NCBI GenBank assembly: GCA_950106755.1
Contig: OX467082.1
Coordinates: forward strand, 6,510,001-6,574,000
DNA from: Climacium dendroides
Taxonomy: Eukaryota > Streptophyta > Bryopsida > Hypnales > Climaciaceae
Length of the DNA: 64,000 nt
Direction of reading: 5' to 3'
In this document: one piece after another, positions 12,561 through 21,649 of the stretch
How positions within the stretch are numbered: position 1 is the first letter of the stretch
Layout of the letters: each line of letters opens with the position of its first letter
Notes under the pieces: generated by a model
Databases searched by the model: none
Told to the model about the DNA's origin: nothing
Seen by the model: the letters and a program-made list of their open reading frames with translations, nothing else
Translations under genes and position numbers: made by a program

Positions 12561-12993
12561 GAAAATTCTATCATTTGAATTTTGAGTTCTTATAAAGTTT
12601 GCGTACTTACTATGTTCAAATGTGTTTCTTGGATGTCATCCTGTCGTAAGTTGCAATTTGTCTATACGTGACCCAGAAATTAGACTTCATTGATGCTTGA
12701 TCATGACTTTTAATGAAATTTACTTGGTAATAGTTCACCCTACCTTATATATCTGTTATTAATTGTTCTGCACATATTGGAGATTTTAGATATTTTAGAT
12801 AGGAGAACATAAATTGTGATTGTGAAATGGGAGAGGAGTGTGCCAATATCAGGTAATTAGGTCACCTCCAAATGCATGTGAGCATGATTTCTATTGTTAT
12901 TTTGACTTAGTTTTTATTTTGACTTCCTCGTTTCTATTGAGTCTTATTGGTTTTTGAAAGTAGATTTTAAGCATGTATTTTTTGGACACTTCA
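12561..12993. other. AT-rich spacer, nothing recognised
   Basis: No coding frame, hairpin or repeat that I can support. Composition is typical of the window's spacers. Confidence 0.5.
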
Positions 12994-13714
12994 TTAACCC
13001 CTAAATGCCCAAGGGCTTTTTGAGCTTTAGAATTTGCTCAAAACTAACAAAAAGTCCAGGTTTTCATGAGTTCTATCAATTTGGTTTGAACTTTAGAATT
13101 TGCTCAAAACTAGACAAAAAGTCCAGGTTTTCATGAGTTCTATCAATTTTAAAAAAAAATTGAAACTGTACGATTTCTAACTAGAAATGTCATAGATCAC
13201 ATAGAAAAAGCAAAGGCAACATTATCGCTTATGGATTGAAAGATTACAATGTTTGATCAAGATGGTGTTAAAATTGCAAAGTGAGTTGTAGTCTTTCAAC
13301 CTTTTTTTTACATGTCAATTCTAAAATTGAGGTCATCAAAAAAATATGAAGCTAAAAGATGTTAGATGTATAACCATAAATAATTCATTTATGGGTTTTC
13401 AAAATCTACTCTACAAGCTTTTAAAAATGAATTTTCAATGTGATTTTTTCCTCAAGATCTAGTATATTTGAGGCTCAAATTTGAAGAGTTTTGAACACTT
13501 TAAAAAAATCAAGATTTGCAAGGCACATCCATGCATAAAATCTTCAATAAAAAATTCATAAATAATTTTCTTCAAAATCAAATATTTGATGCTTAAAAAT
13601 AAACTTTAAAGGATATTTACCAAAAGAAAATTGACCAAAAATAGTGCTTTGAAAAGATTATATTTAAAAATTTAGTGACACCTAAATATGGTGCCTTAGA
13701 CATTTAGGGGTCAA
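12994..13714. mobile_element. TTAA-flanked TIR element, copy A (721 bp)
   Basis: Left end TTAACCCCTAAATGCCCAAG is mirrored at the right by GCCTTAGACATTTAGGGGTCAA, so about 13 of the first 14 bases after the TTAA pair up. The right TTAA has become TCAA. There is no ORF above background. It is shorter than its relatives at 18680, 20086, 29085 and 52399, so it probably carries an internal deletion. An 80-base phrase is duplicated inside (13018-13085 and 13085-13145, both with GAATTTGCTCAAAACTA). Confidence 0.75.
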
Positions 13715-13980
13715 ATAAAGTAAGAAATTCTTAATTTGTTGATTATAGATAAATCCAAATTAAATTGACCTTAAACTTGTTTAAAAAGTATATATATTAG
13801 GCAAGAATCTAGGGTAGTTAGTTTTGCATTAGGCTCAAAATCAGATGCGGTAACTCTTAATTGTTGCTCCATCTCATGTATAAAAATGTTTTTGGTACAC
13901 TCAAATTCCATCTTTATGTGTCACTTCAAAACATGTTGAAAACTACTAAGTTGACACTCTAGGGATGCAATTTGTAACCT

Positions 13981-14528
13981 GTGACACTGTAGAACCAAAC
14001 ATCCGCAAAATCATGCGTTTAAGCCTAAATAATTGCAGAGGTGTTGCAAACCCAAACACATCACAAATTTTTCATCAGCTCTATTGTCTCACTTCCGTAA
14101 ATTCATAATTGTGACACCATAGAACAAAACCTCCACCCAAAATCATCAACATTTGAACCTGGATGGCATTCTAAAAGGTGTTGCAAACCAAAACACATCA
14201 CAGTTTCTTCCAAAAAATTCATCACCTCGAAGTTACTGTCTCACTCCCATAAATTTATAATTGTGACACCGTCAATAGAACAAAACTTCCACAACAATCA
14301 TCAACATTTCAACCTGGATGGCACTCTCAGAGATGTTGCAAACCAGAACTCATCACAATTTCATCACCTCTCATTGTCTCACTTGGGTAAATTTACAATT
14401 GTAACACCATCAGTAGAACAAAAACTTCCACCAAAAACTTCATCAACACTTGAACCTGGATGGCACTCTCAAACCAAAACACGTCACGATTTTTCAAAAC
14501 ATTTCATCACCTCTGCTGTCTCACTTCA
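13981..14528. repeat. Four-unit tandem repeat, 130-152 bp
   Basis: Units start at about 13981, 14111, 14263 and 14401. Each contains GTGACAC (or GTAACAC), then GTAGAACAAAAC or a variant, a phrase ending CCTGGATGGCA (units 2-4), TTGCAAACC, and TGTCTCACTTC or a variant. Units differ by substitutions and small gaps. It looks like a diverged minisatellite or local segmental amplification. A frame at 14263-14532 is open through it but has no credible start context. Confidence 0.8.
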
Positions 14529-14880
14529 GTGAACGACCTTGAAACGACATGCCGGCTATCGATCTATCACCAACCCAACAAAGTGATCTTCCAACATTCC
14601 ACACTTCTGCAATACTCCTGAAAGTCATTCAATTCACCGACACCAGCTCTGAGTCGTCGTGACAGGGGGGTCAATTGCATTCGGGAAAAAGCTTAGACTG
14701 TGTGCAACCAGGTTCAGTAATGGTTAACGTAACGTAGCCCTGCCTGCCTTCGCTTCATCTCATGTGAACCTCTACAGACTTGTAATAAATATTATTGTTA
14801 TCCCTGACTGTCTAACTTAACTTAATCCCCGCCTGCTGCGCGCAGCAGCACTGATGTAACTTCTACGTACACTTACTCAG
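14529..14880. other. Spacer rising in GC, no gene assigned
   Basis: GC content rises through this stretch and it contains the 16-base perfect palindrome CTGCTGCGCGCAGCAG (14833-14848). No open frame with family features. It could be the promoter side of the small GC-rich island at 14.9-15.1 kb. Confidence 0.4.
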
Positions 14881-14898
14881 GGCGCGAGTGTTCAAGGG

Positions 14899-15117
14899 AT
14901 GGGGAAGGCCCTGCCATGGCAGACGCAGAGGTACCCCAACGGACAAGCTTCAGCGTGGAGGTCCAAGGAAAACTGGCCGCACTCGAAGCTCACCACCTGG
15001 ACGGTGCAGGGCGAGCAGGCGCCACATGTGTGCACGCAGTCCGGGGCAGAGGAGCCGATGAGAACGGAAGAAGAAGACGACGAAGACGAAGAAGAAGAAG
15101 AAGAGGACGCCGGCTGA
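14899..15117 (+). CDS. Doubtful small GC-rich open frame with acidic tail
   Basis: A 72-residue frame ends in a run of Asp/Glu encoded by a GAA/GAC trinucleotide repeat (15068-15106). An overlapping frame from 14916 gives a protein with an 11-12 residue arginine run from the same repeat. GC content is far above the flanks, so this may be a small gene, a gene fragment or an exon. Neither product resembles a family I know, and I cannot choose between frames. It may simply be a trinucleotide expansion in a GC-rich island. Confidence 0.2.
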   Translation: MGKALPWQTQRYPNGQASAWRSKENWPHSKLTTWTVQGEQAPHVCTQSGAEEPMRTEEEDDEDEEEEEEDAG

Positions 15118-15630
15118 GTGCACAGAAACAAAAAAACAAAAACAAAACAATTAGTATTCGACCTTAAACAAACTGAGCACTTGTTGTTTAGCATTCTTTT
15201 AATTGTTAGTATAATCCATGGACAGATCGACAGTGGCGTCACTTCAGTAAAGCTGTCGATTGTTGACTGCTCTGCAACGCTTTCACCGCACATTTGACTG
15301 AAACGAGAAACGAAAAATCAATGACAGAGAACCGGTGCTTTTTGTTGTTGTTGTTCTTCTTCTTGTAAATGGAAATCGATCTGCACCTCTCTTCCTGTAA
15401 CGCTTATAACTTTTTGTTGAGAATTCTTTTTTGGTGGAATTGTTTTTAAGCATACAAGAAGCCTTGAATATGCACACTTGGACAAAATTTGAGCAAGTTT
15501 CAACTGGAAATGGATCTCAAGTTTTTTACAAGTTCTGGAATGTTGGGTGAGTTGTCATTGGCCATTCTGTAATAGATGGGTGTCTGAGGGTGAAACAGGT
15601 GGAATCACCTTATTTGGTCTCTCTTGCAAA

Positions 15631-15855
15631 GATGAAGCCTATCATAGCGGTAGGAAAAAAACACTCAGACTTTTGGATGAATTATAGGTGCACTTCATTG
15701 TTTCCGCAATTTCTTTTAGAGTCATTCATTGCATATTTTGAATCCATTCCTTACCATTCTCTTTGGGTTAACATTGGAAGGATAAAGGCTATCATTGAGG
15801 TAGTGAGGCAAAAAAAGAAAAATTTAGATTCTTAGATGAATAGGTGCATTCTTTT
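15631..15855. repeat. Diverged tandem duplication, about 148 bp period
   Basis: Two stretches, about 15631-15700 and 15779-15852, share the order of phrases AAGCCTATCAT(AGC/TGA)GG, a run of A, AGA-TTTGGATGAAT or its variant, and AGGTGCA-TTC. They look like an old direct duplication in spacer. The 81-codon frame at 15590-15835 runs through it and is not supported as a gene. Confidence 0.5.
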
Positions 15856-15880
15856 GTTTTCATACAACAATAGAAAGGAG

Positions 15881-16000
15881 GACTTGGGGCACCAATTTGG
15901 AGTAGGAGAGCTTAGTTCCATAGCTCACATGGATACCCAAATTGTGACCATATGGGGCTTTGGAAACTAAGCTCTCCTATTGCATCTTGATGCCCAAGAT
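15881..16000. other. Foldback of about 120 bases, microRNA-precursor-like shape
   Basis: The left arm (15881-15925) and right arm (15953-16000) are complementary over about 44 positions, with a perfect core TAGGAGAGCTTAGTT (15903-15917) pairing with AACTAAGCTCTCCTA (15965-15979). The loop is about 28-30 bases. The size and imperfect pairing resemble plant MIRNA foldbacks, but small decayed MITEs look the same. No known mature miRNA recognised. Confidence 0.5.
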
Positions 16001-16416
16001 TGAATTTTCTGTTAGTGACAGTTAATTTCTCTTCAAGTACTTCACCAGACACTTTTTATCCTCCACGGAGTTTCAAAGGTAATGCCTTCTTGTAAGGTTA
16101 GGAGCTTGAAACCTATAGAATATTATCGTTTGGGGACCTATCCCCCATTTGACTCATCATACACTCTTGATTTTTAAAGATTGAAGTTCTTCTCTCTTTT
16201 TTGAGTCATTTATATTGTGGCATAATACCATGACATGCTTGATAATGTTAGTCTTAATATACTTCCTTCAGCACTGATGTTCAATTGGTTGTTTAGTGAT
16301 TAATCACCGGTAGACACTCTGCCATCTTTGAGACACGACCCCTGTGACCAACAGTAACTGATCTCAGTCTTTCATTACGCCTGGTATAAGTTGGCCATGA
16401 CATAGCTTACAGCACT

Positions 16417-16555
16417 GCTTGTGCAATTGTCTAGTGAATTCAGCTTGTACATGACGACGAACGAGCTTCAAGCAGAATTCAAACGAGCTTTGCACACATT
16501 GAAGACTATATTATCATGTACAAGCTGAATTCACTAGACATTCAATTGCACAAGC
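16417..16555. other. Inverted repeat with 38-bp near-perfect arms
   Basis: Arms 16417-16454 (TTGTGCAATTGTCTAGTGAA within) and 16514-16555 are reverse complements except for a four-base insertion (CATT) in the right arm. The loop is about 60 bases. It could be a small foldback transposon or a hairpin transcript. Nothing nearby explains it. Confidence 0.75.
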
Positions 16556-16618
16556 AATTCACTAGAGTTCTGATTAAAATCGATCGATTCGTGTACACTA
16601 GCTGGCTCATTTCAAATC

Positions 16619-17127
16619 CTAACGTGTAACTATGAATGATGCAAGGCCGGGTTGACGCACCTTCAAACTGGAATCTTTTCTTAACAGATGCTTCTCCACA
16701 TGTGTGGAGAGTTCAGGTTCATTAGAAACCCGCGGCACGTCTTCAGTTCCTGCACAACCACCATGTTTAATTTCCATCAGTGAATCCTTCGATCGAAACT
16801 CCAAACATCAATTAATATCACCCCCTCTCTCTCTCTCTCTCTCTCTGACTCTCGCAATTACGTACTAGCAACTTCTCACTAACAACAACATGCAAATATT
16901 GACGAGGTAATCTGCAACCCGGATTTGCAATTATAAGATAAAAGGAGTCCATATTTGATCGAGCAAGCAGCTACTGCAAAACGAAGACATGTTACAAATT
17001 GCCAGGAACACTAACGTTGCCTCACGGCGTCCGTGATGCCCGAGTTCAGAATCAGCAGCAGCATTAGCACCGCCACTCCGACTTTGAGTCCCATGATTGG
17101 AACGACCCGGAACGAATTAGCACTCAT
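16619..17127 (-). CDS. Possible small secreted-peptide gene, two exons
   Basis: On the minus strand a 38-codon frame (17127 to 17011) starts MSANSFRVV and contains a strongly hydrophobic stretch (VGVAVLMLLLILNSG) then ITDA, which reads like a signal peptide. If a donor in CAAC/GTTAGT (exon end 17016) joins an acceptor GTTGTGCAG/GAACTG (exon start 16751), the frame continues with TEDVPRVSNEPEL and ends at 16619 after SFIVTR: about 82 aa, hydrophilic, no cysteine pattern. Upstream at 17209-17218 is TATATAT in minus-strand orientation, about 85-90 bases before the ATG, followed by a GA-rich leader, a believable promoter. I recognise no family. The splice is inference; without it the product is only 38 aa. 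Confidence 0.4.
16821..16847. repeat. (CT)n microsatellite
   Basis: About twelve CT units in a row. In the minus orientation this is a GA tract, and it falls inside the proposed intron of the small peptide gene. Confidence 0.9.
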
Positions 17128-17208
17128 CCTCGATCAGTCCCTAACACCAGCAAAAAATCAACGAAGGAATTGCTCTCAATCTCTCCTCAAATCTCTCTGT
17201 TAGCAAGT

Positions 17209-17218
17209 ACATATATAT
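17209..17218 (-). promoter_or_regulatory. TATA-box candidate for the small peptide gene
   Basis: The minus strand reads CATATATATG here, about 85-90 bases before the ATG at 17127, with a GA-rich, stop-containing leader in between. Position and context are typical of a plant TATA promoter. It is only as strong as the gene call it supports. Confidence 0.35.
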
Positions 17219-17757
17219 GAAGAGGCTTGGCATGGAATCAAGCAGAGTTCTATTGTGAGCATTTCCTGTTCAACCTCTTTATAGACACTTCCATTTTCTC
17301 ACTAAATTTACATGCTTAGAAACATTATTAATGCTCTTCAGCTATTGTCCATGAGCACTGATAGTACTGAAACTCCGTCTGCAATTGAAGTCATGCACAA
17401 GGCTTTTGATTCTCTCTTCCTGTAATTAAGATGTGTGGCCTGAATTTGCAACGTGATTTACGACCGTGGTTTTAAATGGGGTTCACTAACTAACTCCATG
17501 CATGAAAATCAGAGCATGGACCGGGCGTGACGAGCTCAGAGGCGACATTGATTTCAGGATTAGAGCAGCCCTGCGCGCATCTTACAGGTCGTTGATGAAG
17601 CTTGTGCGGAAGTGAAAGGCCGGCATGGAAACTGGGGTGGGGGTCTTGAATGGGGGCGCTGGGTACATTGCCCCTCCATGCCATTATAACTGGGAAGGGA
17701 ATCTGGCTACTGTAAGGTGACAGCCGTCCAGAAATCGCCAACCTAAGAGCTCATAGA

Positions 17758-18019
17758 AACTGAATTTTGGGGAGACGAAGCTTCTTTGAAATAATTTTCA
17801 GTAAATTTTCCTTGAAAGACAAGTGGAATTGGCATCTAACCCAAGTCGTTTCATGTTTTTTGGAGCTTTGTGGAATTAGTTATAAAATTTTGAAGTTGAA
17901 ATGGCAGAGGGCTCTAAAATCGCCCACCTCCTAGAATGTACATTGTTTGTACATTGCTAAAGGCTACTAAAAAGCAACATGTACACATTTAGTTTGAGGA
18001 TGTGGACGGCTTTAGAGCT
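17758..18019. repeat. Dispersed repeat copy 2 with inverted-repeat core
   Basis: Direct-orientation relative of 130-391, with several stretches of more than 20 identical bases. The core 17909-18019 is flanked by GGCTCTAAAA and its mirror TTTAGAGC. That the same phrases recur 17.6 kb apart shows a mobile or amplified unit. Confidence 0.7.
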
Positions 18020-18422
18020 TGTGCGATTTCAAAGCCTGTTACCTTAGAGGAGATTGCCTAGAATGCTTCACACTAAGTAAGGGAGACAATCCATTTCTGA
18101 CCACTTCCATGTATCTACAGGGCAAGTTTCTCTATTGCAGAAATAGAGTTCGAAAGGTTTTTACAGTTTTCTAGATTTTTATTTATCGCAACATAATTAT
18201 TAGAATTTTTTAGCCATTGATTATGTTTGACCCATACTTATACTGGTCATATAGACCTTCCTATTTTTTTTTACCAAGGCTTGGTTGTAAAATCCACCTA
18301 TTGTTGCTTGCAATATTGAGAGTCTTATAGCCAATCGTTGTGTGCCACAACTACATTAGGAACTATGCCATAATTTACTACTACTCATCTTTTCCTACAT
18401 GGCCTATATTGTGAGAAGGGGA

Positions 18423-18438
18423 GGGGGGGGGGGGGGGG
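18423..18438. repeat. Homopolymer G run (16 bases)
   Basis: An uninterrupted run of G next to GAGAAGGGGA. Long G runs are prone to length error in sequencing and can form quadruplexes. No function is implied. Confidence 0.85.
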
Positions 18439-18679
18439 CTTATCAAGAATGGGTTGCCTCCCATAACTTCCTTTCTTAGCAATTCACACTAAGTTATATA
18501 TTTTAGTATCTCTTTGTTAATAGCCAAATGTTAGTGAATACTTCCATTGTCCGAAAATGATTGTTCATTTTAAATGTCATATTTTTTAAGATTGTTTTGA
18601 GTAAGTCAAAAAAATACTTTCTTGTGGCTGATTCTATTTAGTAGGTTGCAATGAACACATGCAATATTCTTCATTGATT

Positions 18680-19619
18680 TTAACCCCTAAAGGACCATTG
18701 TCCCTTCGGGGGACAAATTGGATTTCGGGCAGGTACCTACGGGCTGAAATTTTGTCATGATTTTTTGAAACTTTTTTTGAAGATAGAAAAACTGATGAGC
18801 TTTGTGGGAATATAATTTTTTTCACATTTGGTGCCCGGAAACAAAAGTTATGACCAAATAAGCTCAAAGTAGGGGACGGGGGGCAGTCCGGGCAGCCAAA
18901 AAAAATTTGCAAATTTTTATTTTTTTATTTTTTATTTTTCTTTCTTGTAGATTATATTTTTGTCTGCATGGGAAGCTTTGATTCATTCAATTTGGACTTA
19001 TTATGAGAAAGTTATGGACAATCTTGTTTATTGGGCAGTTAGAGCATCTTCCTGAAAAAATAACTTATAGAATTCATTTCTGAATGCAATTTTTACAATT
19101 TTTCTAAAAAAAAAATTTACATGATTTTGTTTGCTTGATAGAACAATCTCACCATTGGGATTAGTGCATTTTAATTCCATCTTAAAGATATTAATAATTT
19201 AGATTTTCCTTCATTCTCATACCTACTTCTACTTAACAATTTTTTTAAGCATGAAAATTAATCTTTTTCTTAAAATTTTCTTTTTTTCTAGATTCTCAAC
19301 TCAATTTCCCACAATAAGGATTTAAAGCTCAAAACTCTGTAGTGCAAAAAATTTAAGTTAAAAAAGTTCAAAGTCAAATAATCCAGTCCCGCAAGGTGCT
19401 GAAAAAATTGTTTTTTTCACTTTAAACACAAATATCTTTTAATCTATGTGGTCAAAATTTCTGAAATGTTTTCCACACATTTCCATACTAGTAAGGTATA
19501 AGATCCTATGGTTGGATGTGCAAAGAAAATAATTTTCAAATTTTTTTACACTCTGCTACAGAAATGACAATTTTGAGTGTTTTTTGGCAGAAATAAGGCC
19601 TTGGTCCTTTAGGGGTTAA
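18680..19619. mobile_element. TTAA-flanked TIR element, copy B (940 bp)
   Basis: Best-preserved member. Left end TTAACCCCTAAAGGACCA and right end TGGTCCTTTAGGGGTTAA are perfect 18-base mirror images, including intact TTAA on both sides. The inside is AT-rich with no transposase frame. The right subterminal part (CAAAATTGTCATTTCTG-type phrase in reverse, then an ACCATAGGATCTTATACC-type phrase in reverse) is shared with copies C, D and F. A TTAA target plus ends starting CCC is the pattern of piggyBac-type elements; here the element would be non-autonomous. Confidence 0.85.
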
Positions 19620-20085
19620 TGAAATAAAATTTGGAACCTTTTTTTAATTACATTTTTCACAATATGGTCAATGAAATTGATTCAAAAAAATATCAACAAA
19701 ACTATAGACAATCATTTCGAGATGGAGGGAGTACAATTCTTTTGGCTAATGACATTGTTAGATAGAAACTAGAGTGTAAGGTAGATGATTGTGTGTTTTA
19801 TTACTCATTAGTTATCTATTATTAATAATAACTTTGAATACTTTGGTGATTACTAATGTATCATTAGGAAAGCCTATTCTGGTTCATTAAGAATCCCAAA
19901 TTTGCTCTCATTTTTACTCAATTGCACCGGCCTTTCAGTCAATCCATACAAACTTTACTTCATATTTATTTTGACAAATAAAATTAAAATAAGAGAGGTT
20001 ATAAGTTGTAAGATTTATTGTGTTCCAATTTTGTCAAAATTTAGGAAAGCATGTCATTGTAGGATACTAAATAACCTAAGAGCAT

Positions 20086-21016
20086 TTAACCCCTTGAATT
20101 CCTTGACTATGTTTTCACCCAAAACGCTCAAAATTGCTATTTCTAGTATAAGTACCAAGTTTTGAAAAAAAAATCATTTTTGGACATACATAACCATAGG
20201 ATCTTGTAATATGTTGGTTTGAAAAGGTGTAAAAAAAATTCAAAAATTTTCACTTTGTTGAGTGCAATGTATTATCCTTTGATTTGACAAAATCCTTTTT
20301 CTTGCCCCTTCGAAAACTTGAGCAAATGCACTTCACAAGGTCATATTTGTATGAAAAAATGTCCAAAATAGTGGGGCTTCTTTGCATTCATTCTTCAAGA
20401 CAAGTTGGCCACATGCTTGAAAAATTTCAAGTCATTTGGAATTGTACAACATATAGGAAAAAATAGTAAGTAGTAAGAAGTAGAGAATGATTCAAAATAC
20501 AAAATTGTTAAGAATTTAGTTATAGAATTGAAAAATGTCAATCCCAATAGTTTCAACATTTTAATAAACAATGTCGATCCTATGATATAATTTTTTTTTT
20601 AAAATTGAAAATTAAGTAATATAAAGGTCTTCAAAGTTTATTTTAAAATAAAAAATCCATAATTGCCCACAAACTAAAACTCCTCATAACTTTTGACTCA
20701 TTGATGAAAATGGAATGATTCAAAACTTTCTACATATACCGAGATCTAAAAAACCAATTTCAAATCTTTATTTCTCAAAAAAATATCTTTTTTGGACTTG
20801 CTTGGATTGCCCATTTATGAAAAAAACAAAACATATTAGGCCATAACTTCTTATTCATATTTTCAAATATCCTAATTTTTAGTATACATGAAGGATATTC
20901 TTCATTCACACCTTCTATTAAAGTTTGGGTAAAAAAACATGGAAATCTTGAGTTACACATATTTGCCCCAATTTGCTATATTACCAAATTCAATAGGGTG
21001 GTCTTTTAGGGGTTAT
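20086..21016. mobile_element. TTAA-flanked TIR element, copy C
   Basis: Starts TTAACCCCTTGAATTCC and ends GGTCTTTTAGGGGTTAT, so the right flank has lost the final A. The left subterminal region carries GCTCAAAATTGCTATTTCT and ACCATAGGATCTTGTAAT, matching copy B in the opposite orientation. Only 466 bases separate it from copy B. Short open frames inside (for example 20284-20466) lack family features. Confidence 0.75.
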
Positions 21017-21266
21017 CATTTCTTACTTTAAAATCCTCCAATAATAAGATATGTTGGACTATTTTAGATTAGCATCTATGTGCTATGAATGAAGGCAATA
21101 CATTTTAATAGAATTACACTAAGGGAGTCCAACAATATATTTTAACCCTTGAAAACATTTATTGTCCAATGGATGAATCCTTAGTTTGCAAATGTCCGAA
21201 TTTGAAGAAGTTTGGTAGATGTTGGACACATGTAAGCATGTGATAAGCACGCCTCCCTTATCACTC

Positions 21267-21300
21267 AACGGGAACGGTTCTTTTGATAGCCGGTTCCGTT
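21267..21300 (+). promoter_or_regulatory. Cluster of AACGG motifs upstream of cyclin H
   Basis: AACGG occurs at 21267-21271 and 21273-21277, and its mirror CCGTT at 21296-21300, within 34 bases and about 350 bases before the start codon. AACGG is the core of the plant mitosis-specific activator element bound by three-repeat MYB factors. Such clustering suggests cell-cycle control, but cyclin H is usually not strongly phase-regulated. The motif is short, so this is suggestive only. Confidence 0.3.
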
Positions 21301-21649
21301 GGAACGAGAGTCTCATCCCCGAACACACATTCATTCATCCAGAGCGTCATTCATCCATCCAGAGCGTGTCCCCGTCGTCCTCTTCAACACCTTCGAGCTC
21401 CCCAAGCGATGGTGGTGGCAGGACTCCTTTGCTGCTCTCCCCTCAAACGGCACAATCGGCACCACGACACACCGTTTCGTCGCATTTGAATTCACATCTA
21501 CTCGAGTGTCTTCTCTCTGTCTCATTTGAGCCTTTTCTGTGATTGAAAATGACTGCGATTTGAGTCCGGGACGGCCGTGAATGCCGAGCTTCTGTCGGAG
21601 GAGCCGTTTTGTAGGTTTGGAAGGCTCAGGCGAGGACGTTTGAGAATCG

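Noticed and set aside
14950..15293. Minus-strand frames with poly-Phe or poly-Ser
   Set aside because: They are the reverse reading of the GAA/GAC trinucleotide run, with no other support.
17502..17615. Plus-strand 37-codon frame with basic C-terminal half
   Set aside because: No promoter, no family resemblance, and the minus strand is equally open there. Too short to support.
18680..18697. CCCTAAA words resembling plant telomere repeats
   Set aside because: They occur singly as part of the TTAA element ends, not as tandem TTTAGGG arrays.
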